This document shows, in pieces, positions 53,186 through 61,799 of a stretch of DNA of 64,000 nucleotides. The position numbers were made by a program, and so were the translations under genes. Origin of the DNA: Bordetella parapertussis (GTDB lineage: Bacteria > Pseudomonadota > Gammaproteobacteria > Burkholderiales > Burkholderiaceae_C). Position 1 is the first letter of the stretch. Each line of letters starts with the position of its first letter. The notes below the pieces were generated by a model. That model saw only the letters and a program-made list of their open reading frames with translations, was not told where the DNA came from and made no database searches. The stretch spans positions 35,362-99,361 of the forward strand of contig CAMCTC010000005.1 of assembly GCA_945878355.1 (NCBI GenBank), in the 5' to 3' direction.

Positions 53186-53278
53186 CGCGTGGCGGACGGC
53201 GGACGCATAACATGCCGTCGACCACTGCGAGCCGTAGCCTATGGGTCCACTCGGCAGCGCAGCAACCCAGGAGACAAG

Positions 53279-54814
53279 ATGGACGAGAGCCGGATACCGG
53301 TGCTGGTCGGCAGCGCCCAATTCACCCAGCGCGAACCTGACCCGAGGGCGGCACTCGCGCCGATCGACTTGATGGCCCGGGTGGCCAGGCTGGCCGCCGA
53401 GGACAGCGGGGCAGGGGATCGGCTGCTGGCCGAACTCGACAGCATCGCGGTGATCAGGTTGTTCGCCGACACCAGTCCGCGCTTTGCCTGCCCGTTCGGG
53501 CGCTACACCAACCCGCCGCTGTCGCTGGCGCGTCGAATCGGTGCCGAGCAGGCCAAGCGGCTGGTCTACACCCACCCTGGCGGCAACATGCCGCAGTGGA
53601 GCATCAACCGGCTCTGTGAAGCGGTCACCCGCGGCGAGGTCGGCGCGGCGCTGGTGGTTGGCGCCGAGGCGTTGGCGACCCAGAAAGCGGCGCAACGAGG
53701 CGGCATCACGCTGGATTGGAACGAGGACCCGGGCGGCTCGTTCGAGACCTGGGGCGTGGCCAAGCGGGGTTGGTCGGAGGTCGAGGAACGCCACGGCGCG
53801 CGCGCAGCGATCTACACCTACCCGATGATCGAGAACGCGATCCGCGGCGCGCAAGGACGCAGCATCGAACAACACCAGGCGGCGATGGGCCAGTTGCTCG
53901 AGCGCTTCGCGGCGGTGGCTGCGGCCAACCCGCTGGCCGACCGGCGCGCGGGCTATAGCGCAGCGCAGATCTCGCAAGTCCGTGCTGACAACCCGGTGAT
54001 CAGCTTCCCCTATACCCGTTTGATGAGCGCCAACGCCTTCATCGACCAGGGCGCTGGGGTGATCGTCACCAGTGTGGCGGTGGCGCGCAAGCTCGGCATC
54101 GCGCGCGACAAATGGGTTTATCTGCACGGTTGCGCCGATGCCCACGACCACTGGTACATCAGCGACCGGCGCGACTACCACTCGTCGCCGGCGATGGTCA
54201 AGGTGTTTGAGCAGGCTTTCGAGATGGCCGGCACGACGCTGGCTGACATCGGTGCCTTTGATCTCTATAGCTGCTTCGCGTCGGCGGTCGAGATCGGCGC
54301 TGCGTCGCTCGGTCTGGCCCTTGATGATCCGCGCGGCCTGACCATCACCGGCGGCCTGCCTTATTTCGGCGGCCCGGGCAACAACTACGTCAGCCACTCG
54401 ATCGCCGAGATGATGCAGCGTGTGCGGGCCAGCCCCGGCATGCGCGGGCTGGTGACAGCCAACGGCAACTACATCACCAAGCATTCGGCCGGTATCTACT
54501 CGACCGAGCCGCCCACCAAGCCGTTCGCGCCGCGCGACCCGGCGTCGTACCAGGCCGAACTCGACCAGGTGCCGCGCCCGCGCTTTGTCGATCTGGCCGA
54601 AGGTGCTGCGAGCATCGAGACCTATACCGTGACCCACGACCAGAAAGGTGCTAGCAGCGCGATCGTGATCGGCCGGCTGGGCGACGGCTCTCGCTTCATT
54701 GCCAACACCGCGCCGGATACGGACCTCTGGGCTGCGATGCAGACCGAGGACTTTCTGGGCCGCCAGGGGCGCGTCAGCCACGACGGGATGCGCAACCTGT
54801 TCAGCCCAGGATGA
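53279..54814 (+). CDS. thiolase-like acetyl-CoA acetyltransferase family protein
   Basis: A 511-residue thiolase-superfamily protein of the type with a C-terminal OB-like extension. DLYSCFASAVEIGA carries the likely catalytic cysteine/histidine region of the SCP2-thiolase branch, and GGNMPQWSINRLCEAVTRGE, NGNYITKHSAGIYSTE and GGLPYFGGPGNNYVSHSIAE are the family blocks. CAGGAGACAAG precedes the ATG. It is first in an operon with the formylglycine-generating enzyme and sulfatase. The large open frame on the opposite strand is a shadow. Confidence 0.85.
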   Translation: MDESRIPVLVGSAQFTQREPDPRAALAPIDLMARVARLAAEDSGAGDRLLAELDSIAVIRLFADTSPRFACPFGRYTNPPLSLARRIGAEQAKRLVYTHPGGNMPQWSINRLCEAVTRGEVGAALVVGAEALATQKAAQRGGITLDWNEDPGGSFETWGVAKRGWSEVEERHGARAAIYTYPMIENAIRGAQGRSIEQHQAAMGQLLERFAAVAAANPLADRRAGYSAAQISQVRADNPVISFPYTRLMSANAFIDQGAGVIVTSVAVARKLGIARDKWVYLHGCADAHDHWYISDRRDYHSSPAMVKVFEQAFEMAGTTLADIGAFDLYSCFASAVEIGAASLGLALDDPRGLTITGGLPYFGGPGNNYVSHSIAEMMQRVRASPGMRGLVTANGNYITKHSAGIYSTEPPTKPFAPRDPASYQAELDQVPRPRFVDLAEGAASIETYTVTHDQKGASSAIVIGRLGDGSRFIANTAPDTDLWAAMQTEDFLGRQGRVSHDGMRNLFSPG

Positions 54815-55752
54815 GTTGCTGCCCGCCGCCGGCTGCCAACGCACAGGGCTTCGCGCTGGCGTCCACGGCGGCAGTGGCCGTGCCGACCAGCGCCGACCTG
54901 ACTGACATGGTCAGGCTGCCAGGCGGGCTGTTCCGGATGGGCTGCGACCGGCAGGAGGGCGAGCCGGCCGATGGCGAGGGGCCGTCCAGGCTGGTGCAGT
55001 TGTCGCCCTTCATGATGTCGCGCACCGCGGTCAGCAACCGTGAATTTGCCAGCTTCGTCGCCGCCACCGGTCATGTCAGCTTGGCCGAGGAGATGGGCGC
55101 GAGCTTCGTCTTCGCCGGCCTGATGCCCGACGACTTCGCGCCGACCCGTGGTGTGGCCGACGCGCCTTGGTGGCGCGAGGTCTGCGGCGCATGCTGGCGC
55201 CAGCCTGAGGGACCGGGGTCGACGCTCGTGGGGCGACAAGACCATCCGGTGCTGCACATGTCCTGGCACGATGCGATGGCCTACTGCGCCTGGGTTGGCA
55301 CCTGCCTGCCGACCGAAGCACAGTGGGAATTCGCCGCACGCGGCGGTCTGCAAGGGCAACGTTACCCCTGGGGCGACGATCTGTTGCCGGGTGGCGAACA
55401 TCGGTGCAATATCTGGCAGGGCCGGTTTCCGCGCCAAAACAAGCTGGAAGACGGCTTCTACGGCACGGCGCCGGTGAACGCCTATGCGCCCAACGGCTAC
55501 GGCCTGCACAATCTGTGCGGCAATGCTTGGGAGTGGTGTGCTGACTGGTTCAGTGCCGAGTCCGACCCGTTACCTCCCGCCGATCCGGTGGGACCGGCCG
55601 AAGGCCGCCGTCGCGTGATCCGCGGCGGCAGCTTCCTGTGCCACGAGAGCTACTGTTTCCGTTACCGGGTCGCAGCGCGCAGTTCGAACGACCCGATGGC
55701 CACCACCGGTCACATGGGTTTCCGCTGTGCGGCCCCCGCGACGACACCTTGA
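54811..55752 (+). CDS. formylglycine-generating enzyme (sulfatase-activating)
   Basis: This enzyme converts the active-site cysteine of type I sulfatases to formylglycine using oxygen and copper. The 313-residue product has the FGE-sulfatase fold: LPGGLFRMGCD, HPVLHMSWHDAMAYCAW, LPTEAQWEFAARGG, GNAWEWCADWF and RGGSFLCHESYCFRYRVAAR. The copper/catalytic cysteines are C277 and C282, as in the authentic enzyme, which separates it from catalytically silent relatives. ATG overlaps the thiolase stop as ATGA. The target is surely the sulfatase encoded next. Confidence 0.92.
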   Translation: MSCCPPPAANAQGFALASTAAVAVPTSADLTDMVRLPGGLFRMGCDRQEGEPADGEGPSRLVQLSPFMMSRTAVSNREFASFVAATGHVSLAEEMGASFVFAGLMPDDFAPTRGVADAPWWREVCGACWRQPEGPGSTLVGRQDHPVLHMSWHDAMAYCAWVGTCLPTEAQWEFAARGGLQGQRYPWGDDLLPGGEHRCNIWQGRFPRQNKLEDGFYGTAPVNAYAPNGYGLHNLCGNAWEWCADWFSAESDPLPPADPVGPAEGRRRVIRGGSFLCHESYCFRYRVAARSSNDPMATTGHMGFRCAAPATTP

Positions 55753-55769
55753 CCAACTCAGGACATGGC

Positions 55770-58010
55770 ATGAACGAACAGACCCGTCAAGCGACGATCG
55801 GCCACACCACCGATGAGTCGACGCCTTATTGGCCCCAACCGGCCAGCGCGCCGGCGGGTGCGCCCAATGTGATCTACATCGTCTTTGACGACATGGGGTT
55901 TGCCGATCTGGGCTGCTACGGCTCCGAGATCGCGACCCCGCACATCGATGCGATGGCCGCCGGCGGACTGCGCTATACCAACTTCCACACCACCGCGCTG
56001 TGCTCGCCGACGCGCGCCGCACTGCTGACCGGGCGCAACCACCACTCGGTGGGCATGGGCGGCCTGGCGGACTGGGACTTGGGTTTTCCGGGCATGCGCG
56101 GACGTATCTCGCGCAGCGCCGGCACTTTGGCCGAGATGCTGCGAGCGCAGGGCTACAACACCTTTGCCACCGGCAAATGGCATTTGACGCCGACTTTCGA
56201 GACCTCGCCAGCAGGGCCCTTCGACCAATGGCCGTTGCAGCGTGGATTCGACCGCTTCTACGGCTTTCTGGAAGGCGAGACCAACCAGTTCCATCCAGAA
56301 CTCACGCTCGACAACCACCACATCGAGGCCCCCGATCGCGAGGGGTATCACCTGTCCGAGGACATCGTTGATACCTCGATTGGCTTCATCCGGGCTCAGC
56401 AGATGGTCACGCCGGACAAGCCCTTCTTCCTCTACCTGTGCCTGGGCGCTCAGCATGCGCCCCACCATGCGCCAGCGTCCTTTATCGACAAGTACGTGCC
56501 GGTGTTCGAGAAGGGCTGGGACTTGACGCGCAGCGAGCGCTTGGCGCGTCAGAAAGCCATGGGCATCGTGCCGGCCGACACCTTGCTGCCCGAGCGAAAT
56601 GCTGGGGTCAAAGCTTGGGATTCGCTCAGCGATGACGAGCGCCGCCTCGCGGTCAAGCTGCAGGCGGCGTTTGCCGGCATGCTCGAGCACGCGGATCTGC
56701 AAATCGGTCGGCTGCTGGACTACCTGGCGCAGGCCGGCAAGCTCGACAACACGGTGATCGCGCTGATCTCCGACAACGGCGCCAGCCAGGAAGGCTCGCC
56801 CTTTGGCACGGTCAACGCGCTGCGCTATTTCAACGGCGTTCGCGACACGCTGGCCGAAAACCTGGCGCATATCGACGAGATTGGCCAAGGCCACTTGAAC
56901 AACAACTACCCGCTGGGCTGGGCGATGGCCGGCAACACGCCGCTCAAGCGCTACAAGCAAAACACCCACGGCGGCGGTGTGCGAGATCCGTTGATCCTGC
57001 ACTACCCCAAGCGCATCACTGACCGCGGCGGCATTCGCCACCAATTCCACCATGTCTGCGACATCACGCCAACCGTGCTGGAACTGACCGGGGTGGCGCC
57101 GCCCGAGGCCATTGCCGGGGTGACCCAGCAGCCGATCGAAGGCACGAGCCTGGCCTACAGCTTTGCCGCACCGATGGCGCCGACCCGCAAACGCACCCAG
57201 TATTTCGAGATGCTGGGCCACCGGGGCATTTGGCACGATGGCTGGAAAGCGGTCACCTGGCACCGGCCTGGTACCTCCTTCGACGCTGACCAATGGGAGC
57301 TCTACCATCTCGACAGCGACTTCAACGAGATGAACGACCTCGCAGCCGAGCAGCCGGCCCGGCTGCAGGAGATGGTCAGGCGCTGGTTCTCGGAGGCCGG
57401 TGCCTGCCAGGTGCTGCCGATGAACGACACCTTGAACCGCTTCGTCAGCTCCAATCCCTACAGTGTCGCGGCGCGCCGCCACTGGGAGTTGCTGCCCGGG
57501 TGCGGACGTATCGCGCAAGCGGCTGCGCCCGACATACGCAACCGTTCGTACCGCATCACCGCCCATGTCGAGATGCCCGCGGGCGGGGCGAGCGGTGTGC
57601 TGATCGCGCAGGGCGATTGGTGCGGCGGCTACGCGCTGTACCTGCAGGACGGGCATCTGGTGCACGACTACAACTTTGTGAACCGGCACCACATCGTGCG
57701 CTCGACACGGCCTGTGCCGGCGGGCCGCTGCGAGCTCGCTTATGAGATGACCAAGACCGGTGAGTACCGCGGTGAAGGCACGCTCTTGATCAACGGCGAG
57801 CGTTGCGGCACCGTGGCGCTGCCGCAGACCTACCGTGCACAGTCTTCGTTCATAGGCCTGGAGATCGGCCGTGCGCCCAAACCTTCGGTCGGTGAATTCG
57901 AGGCGCCGTTCGCGTTCTCCGGCGTGCTGCACAAGGTCGTGTTTGAACTGGCGGATGACCAGGTCACCGACGCGGCCGGCGAACTGCGGGCGGCACTGCG
58001 CCAGCAGTGA
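55770..58010 (+). CDS. type I arylsulfatase
   Basis: A 746-residue sulfatase. Metal ligands D40 and D41 lie in YIVFDDMGF. The formylglycine site is C78 in CSPTRAALLTGR, a perfect C-x-P-x-R motif. GKWHLTP holds the next active-site lysine/histidine, and D335/N336 in SDNGAS complete the metal site. A C-terminal extension after about residue 560 looks like a beta-sandwich. There is no clear signal peptide, so the enzyme may be cytoplasmic or leave by another route. It starts 17 bases after the FGE gene and is convergent with the next ligase gene. Confidence 0.92.
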   Translation: MNEQTRQATIGHTTDESTPYWPQPASAPAGAPNVIYIVFDDMGFADLGCYGSEIATPHIDAMAAGGLRYTNFHTTALCSPTRAALLTGRNHHSVGMGGLADWDLGFPGMRGRISRSAGTLAEMLRAQGYNTFATGKWHLTPTFETSPAGPFDQWPLQRGFDRFYGFLEGETNQFHPELTLDNHHIEAPDREGYHLSEDIVDTSIGFIRAQQMVTPDKPFFLYLCLGAQHAPHHAPASFIDKYVPVFEKGWDLTRSERLARQKAMGIVPADTLLPERNAGVKAWDSLSDDERRLAVKLQAAFAGMLEHADLQIGRLLDYLAQAGKLDNTVIALISDNGASQEGSPFGTVNALRYFNGVRDTLAENLAHIDEIGQGHLNNNYPLGWAMAGNTPLKRYKQNTHGGGVRDPLILHYPKRITDRGGIRHQFHHVCDITPTVLELTGVAPPEAIAGVTQQPIEGTSLAYSFAAPMAPTRKRTQYFEMLGHRGIWHDGWKAVTWHRPGTSFDADQWELYHLDSDFNEMNDLAAEQPARLQEMVRRWFSEAGACQVLPMNDTLNRFVSSNPYSVAARRHWELLPGCGRIAQAAAPDIRNRSYRITAHVEMPAGGASGVLIAQGDWCGGYALYLQDGHLVHDYNFVNRHHIVRSTRPVPAGRCELAYEMTKTGEYRGEGTLLINGERCGTVALPQTYRAQSSFIGLEIGRAPKPSVGEFEAPFAFSGVLHKVVFELADDQVTDAAGELRAALRQQ

Positions 58011-58016
58011 CTTGGG

Positions 58017-59570
58017 CTACCTGGCGGCGTGCAAACCCGCCACGCCCAGGCGCTGCTCGAGTTCGTGGCGCTTGACCTTGCCGGTGGTGCTGCGCGGGAA
58101 CTCTTCCAGGCCGATGAAGACGACGTCTTTGGGCAGCTTGTAGCCGGCGATCTTGCCGCGGCACAGCGCTTTGACATCGTCGGCGCCCAGCGTTTCGTCT
58201 AGTCTGGCGACGAAGGCGACCGGCACCTCGCCCCAGCGCGCATCGGGGCGACGGACGACCACGGCCTCGAGCACCCGTGCGTCGGCGAGCAAGACCCGCT
58301 CGATCTCAGCCGGGTAGATGTTCTCGCCACCTGACTTGATCAGGTACTTGCGTCTATCGACGAAGTCCAGCGTGCCGTCGGGGTTGCGGACGAAGACATC
58401 GCCCATGTGGAACCAGCCTTGTCTGAAGTCCTGCGCGTTGGTCTCGTCGGCCGCCCAGTAGCCGCTGAACAGGCTGGGTCCGCGAAACGCCAGTTCGCCG
58501 GGCTGGCCGTCCTCGACCTCGACATCGTTCTCGTCGACCAGCTTGATCTGGCAGTGCGAGTTCTGTTGCTTGGACAGGCTCTCGGGCCAGACGCCGACCG
58601 CGATCGTGCCGCGGCTGGCCGGTGCGCCGCCGGTCTCGGTCGAACCGAAGGAGTTGCGAAACGGCGCCTGGTACAGCGTGGTGATGCGCGCAATCTGCGC
58701 CGCTGGCACCAGGTCGGCCATGCAGCCTATCGATCTCGCGCCCTTGGGCTGCAGCCCACTGCGGTCGAGTTCCTCGATCACGCGGTCGATCATCCCGGGC
58801 ATCAGCGTGAGGTGGCCGATAAACTCGCGCGAAGTGATCTCGACCAGCTTCTCGACCTCGAGTCCGTCCATCACGATCACTTTGCCACCGCCCATCAAGG
58901 TGGCGTAGACCGTGTCGGTCGAGACCATGTGGAACATCGGCGCCCAGGCGATGAAGCTATCGCCGGGTTGGACCGTGCTGTCCAGCCTGGCGATCACGCT
59001 GCGAGCGATCATCGCGCGCTGGCTGATCAGCGCGCCCTTGGGCATGCCGGTGGTGCCGCTGGTGTAGAGGATCACCAGGCCGGTCTCGGGGTCCAGGTCC
59101 GGCGCCGCGGGGTCGGCCGCAGACGCCGGGCTGTTGGCCAGTGTTTCGTACGACAAGTCCAGGTCCACCGTCTGCGCGACGCCATGGTCTATCCGGCCGA
59201 CCGCGTCGGCCTGGCGCGCCGAGTAAAACAAGATCCTGGGCGAGACCAGCCGTATGCAGTATTCGAGTTCGCTGTCGGACTGGCGCCAGTTCTGGCAGGC
59301 CAGCACCAGGCCGAGTTGGGCCGCGACCATCTCGAGCTCAGCGTATTCCAGCCGGTTCTCGGACAGGATCGCGATGCGGTCGCCACGCTGCAGACCCTGG
59401 GCCGACAGTGCGCCGGCGACACTGGCTACGCGCTGGGCCAGCGCGCGGTAGCTCAGCTGGCGGCCCTCGAACTCGAGCGCGACCCGGTCGGGGTGGCGCG
59501 CGACCTGTTGCTGGAACATCCCGCTGACGGTCAGTTGGCCGGCGCGCATGGGCAGTGGGGTGGTGTTCAT
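58017..59570 (-). CDS. class I adenylate-forming acyl-CoA ligase
   Basis: A 517-residue ligase with YTSGTTGMPKGALIS, FRNSFGSTETGGAP, GWFHMGDVFVRNPDGTLDFVD, RRKYLIKSGGENIYPAEIER and the C-terminal lysine in FPRSTTGKVKRHEL. The start is either the ATG at 59570 or one four codons upstream at 59582; neither has a strong ribosome binding site. It is divergent from the Bug receptor gene, and the gap holds one TCGTC-N6-GACGA palindrome. Substrate unknown. Confidence 0.88.
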   Translation of the reverse strand: MNTTPLPMRAGQLTVSGMFQQQVARHPDRVALEFEGRQLSYRALAQRVASVAGALSAQGLQRGDRIAILSENRLEYAELEMVAAQLGLVLACQNWRQSDSELEYCIRLVSPRILFYSARQADAVGRIDHGVAQTVDLDLSYETLANSPASAADPAAPDLDPETGLVILYTSGTTGMPKGALISQRAMIARSVIARLDSTVQPGDSFIAWAPMFHMVSTDTVYATLMGGGKVIVMDGLEVEKLVEITSREFIGHLTLMPGMIDRVIEELDRSGLQPKGARSIGCMADLVPAAQIARITTLYQAPFRNSFGSTETGGAPASRGTIAVGVWPESLSKQQNSHCQIKLVDENDVEVEDGQPGELAFRGPSLFSGYWAADETNAQDFRQGWFHMGDVFVRNPDGTLDFVDRRKYLIKSGGENIYPAEIERVLLADARVLEAVVVRRPDARWGEVPVAFVARLDETLGADDVKALCRGKIAGYKLPKDVVFIGLEEFPRSTTGKVKRHELEQRLGVAGLHAAR

Positions 59571-59629
59571 GGGGCTGTGCATTGGCGTGTTGAGCCAGTC
59601 ACTGTAGCCACGGCGCCGTCGCGCTGGTC

Positions 59630-59645
59630 TCGTCCGATTGGACGA
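59630..59645. promoter_or_regulatory. TCGTC-N6-GACGA palindrome, copy 3
   Basis: TCGTCCGATTGGACGA, extended to seven-base arms CTCGTCC/GGACGAG. It lies 60 bases before the ligase ATG and 131 before the Bug receptor ATG. It is the most symmetric of the four copies. Confidence 0.6.
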
Positions 59646-59687
59646 GTTTTGTGTCCTGCCCAGCGAGGTCGACCCAGCCTGGAGATA

Positions 59688-59699
59688 GTCGGATCCGAC
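59688..59699. promoter_or_regulatory. perfect 12-bp palindrome GTCGGATCCGAC
   Basis: Second symmetric site in the same divergent gap, 42 bases from copy 3. It shares CCGAC with the first motif but has a different spacing, so it may bind another regulator or none. Confidence 0.3.
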
Positions 59700-59775
59700 G
59701 ATTGCTGACCGAGCGGCAGCTTCGTAGCATCGCGGCGGGTCGGTTGCACCGACCCATCCCCACGAAACGGAGTCG

Positions 59776-60759
59776 ATGATGTCCTTGCCCCACCGCCTGA
59801 AGGCGCTATTCTTTTTGGCTGGTGCCGCACTGCTGGTATCGCCCGCCGGTGCTGCCGACATCGCTTACCCCGACCGACCGGTGACCCTGGTGATGCCGTT
59901 TGCCGCAGGCGGCATGGGCGACGTGTTGGCACGGGTGTTGGCTGAACATCTGGCCAAGGAATGGAAGCAGCCCGTCGTCGTCGACAACCGGGCCGGCGCG
60001 GGCGGGATGATAGGCAACCAGTTTGTCGCCCGGTCGGCGCCCGACGGTTACACGCTGCTGCTGGGTATCAGCCAGTTGGTGCAGGCCCCGGCGCTCTACC
60101 CCAAGCTGCAGTACGACATTCAAAAGGATTTCGTGCCACTGGTTCGCATTGCCGGTGCGCTGTCGATCTTCGCGACCACCGATCCGCAGATCAAGTCGAT
60201 GAAGGACTATGTCGGGCTGGCTTCGGCCAACCCGGGCAAGTACGGCTACGGCACCTACGGCGCCGGTACCTCGTCGCATGTCTATGCCGAGATCTTCAAC
60301 TCGGCGCACAAGATCCGGACCACGCAGATTCCCTACAAGGGCGCAGCGCCGATGCTCAACGACATGTTGGGCGGCCAGGTGCTGGTGGCTTTCACCGACC
60401 TGGCCACCACCTTGCCGTTCATACGTTCGGGCAAGGTTCAGGTCTATGCGGTGGCCGGTCCGCGTCGCTCGGCCGTGCTGCCCGAGGTGCCAACCTTTGC
60501 CGAGCAGGGCTACAAGGGGCTGGATGTGGTCGGCTGGTACGGCACGTTCGCGCCCGCCAAGACGCCCAAAGAGGTGGTCGACAAGATCCGCGCGTCGCTC
60601 GACCGCGTGGTGCGCTTGCCCGAGGTGCAGGCCAAGCTCAGCGGCTTCGGGCTAGAGCCCGCGTCAGGTCCGATCGAGGACTTCTCGCTGCGCATCCAGT
60701 CCGACCTGGCGTACTGGAAGCAGATGGTGGTCGACCACAACATCAAGCTCGAACAGTGA
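59776..60759 (+). CDS. Bug-family periplasmic solute-binding protein
   Basis: A 327-residue TctC/Bug receptor with a signal peptide (about 1-27, ending VSPAGAADIAYP). It has the family patterns PFAAGGMGDVLARVLAEHL, VVVDNRAGAGGMIGNQFVA and PDGYTLLLGI. Bug proteins bind small carboxylates and are greatly expanded in Burkholderiales. No TctA or TctB membrane genes are nearby, so it is an orphan receptor that must share a transporter or act as a sensor. Confidence 0.92.
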   Translation: MMSLPHRLKALFFLAGAALLVSPAGAADIAYPDRPVTLVMPFAAGGMGDVLARVLAEHLAKEWKQPVVVDNRAGAGGMIGNQFVARSAPDGYTLLLGISQLVQAPALYPKLQYDIQKDFVPLVRIAGALSIFATTDPQIKSMKDYVGLASANPGKYGYGTYGAGTSSHVYAEIFNSAHKIRTTQIPYKGAAPMLNDMLGGQVLVAFTDLATTLPFIRSGKVQVYAVAGPRRSAVLPEVPTFAEQGYKGLDVVGWYGTFAPAKTPKEVVDKIRASLDRVVRLPEVQAKLSGFGLEPASGPIEDFSLRIQSDLAYWKQMVVDHNIKLEQ

Positions 60760-60805
60760 GCGGCTGAAGCTGGCCAGGCCAAGGTGCCCGGACCCGTTTG
60801 CAACT

Positions 60806-60821
60806 TCGTCGATTTGGACGA
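60806..60821. promoter_or_regulatory. TCGTC-N6-GACGA palindrome, copy 4
   Basis: TCGTCGATTTGGACGA, 64 bases before the SDR gene ATG and 47 after the Bug receptor stop. Confidence 0.55.
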
Positions 60822-60884
60822 TGGCATGGCCATCGGCTGCGGTTATCGTCCCCAGCTTGTCTCAACCTCCATAGATTGCTCGCC

Positions 60885-61667
60885 ATGAAACTCGATTCAA
60901 CGATTTCCGCCGTCGTCACCGGTGGCGCCTCGGGCCTGGGCGCTGCCACTGCGCGTCGATTGGCCGCGGCTGGCGTCAAAGTCGCCTTGTTCGACCTCAA
61001 CGCTGCCGCTGGCGAGGCGCTGGCCGCTCAAATCGGTGGCGTGTTCTGCCATGTCGACGTGACGAAGGAAGAGTCGGTCGACGCTGGTTTCGTCAAGGCG
61101 CGTGCGGCGATCGGCCAGGAACGCATCCTGGTCAATTGCGCCGGTACCGGCAACGCGATCAAGACCGCCAGCCGTGACAAGGTCACTGGCGAGATCCGGG
61201 CATTTCCGACCGCGAACTTCGAGCGCATCATCCAGATCAACCTGATCGGCACCTTTCGCTGCATCGCCAAGAGTGCGGCCGGCATGCTGAGCCTGCCGGC
61301 GCTCGACGGTGGTGAGCGTGGTGCGATCGTCAACACCGCCAGCGTCGCTGCGCAGGACGGTCAGATGGGCCAGGCCTCTTACTCGGCCAGCAAGGCCGGC
61401 GTCGTCGGCATGACGCTGCCGATCGCACGCGACCTGATGAGCGAAGGCATTCGCGTCAACACCATCCTGCCGGGTTTGTTCAACACGCCGCTGCTCCAAG
61501 GCGCGCCTGAGAACGTCAAGAACGCGCTGGCAGCCTCGGTGCCATTCCCGAAGCGCTTGGGTGACCCCGATGAGTATGCTGCGCTGGCCGAATTCATGGT
61601 CACCAACGGCTACTTCAACGGCGAAAGCGTTCGATTGGACGGTGCGATCCGGATGGCGCCTCGCTGA
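60885..61667 (+). CDS. SDR dehydrogenase, 3-hydroxyacyl-CoA dehydrogenase type II-like
   Basis: A 260-residue short-chain dehydrogenase. The NAD motif is TGGASGLGAAT near residue 12; NCAGTG and the catalytic YSASKAGVVG follow. The length, the D in LFDLN at the end of the second strand (NAD preference) and the C-terminal GDPDEYAALAEFMVTNGYFN match the 17beta-HSD10/3-hydroxyacyl-CoA dehydrogenase branch. It could perform the oxidation after the enoyl-CoA hydratase step. Its own upstream palindrome suggests a separate promoter. Confidence 0.88.
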   Translation: MKLDSTISAVVTGGASGLGAATARRLAAAGVKVALFDLNAAAGEALAAQIGGVFCHVDVTKEESVDAGFVKARAAIGQERILVNCAGTGNAIKTASRDKVTGEIRAFPTANFERIIQINLIGTFRCIAKSAAGMLSLPALDGGERGAIVNTASVAAQDGQMGQASYSASKAGVVGMTLPIARDLMSEGIRVNTILPGLFNTPLLQGAPENVKNALAASVPFPKRLGDPDEYAALAEFMVTNGYFNGESVRLDGAIRMAPR

Positions 61668-61799
61668 AAGACGCCTGCGCGAGACTGCAGGCAGTTCGAT
61701 GATCCACTGACGGTTGTCAGGCCGTCGCCGCGTCGCTGCTCAGACCATTGCGCCTGCTGTTACGCCATGGCGTTCGGCTGGCCGGGGAGGGGCCTCGAG

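Larger units (their letters stand above)
52906..53278. other. divergent control region between ligase and thiolase-like operons
   Basis: This 373-base gap has no gene that I can support; the long open frame on the minus strand is the complement of the thiolase gene. It must hold both promoters. Two copies of a 16-base palindrome (53104-53119 and 53170-53185, 66 bases apart) are listed separately. Confidence 0.65.

Noticed and set aside
52925..54844. 639-codon open frame on the minus strand
   Set aside because: It is the exact complement of the thiolase-like gene. Its translation is rich in Arg, His and Val without any domain, as expected from antisense of GC-rich coding DNA.
55758..57932. 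724-codon open frame on the minus strand
   Set aside because: Antisense of the sulfatase gene, which has all catalytic motifs; the minus frame has none.
58407..59708. 433-codon open frame on the plus strand
   Set aside because: Antisense of the acyl-CoA ligase gene; composition is that of a shadow frame.
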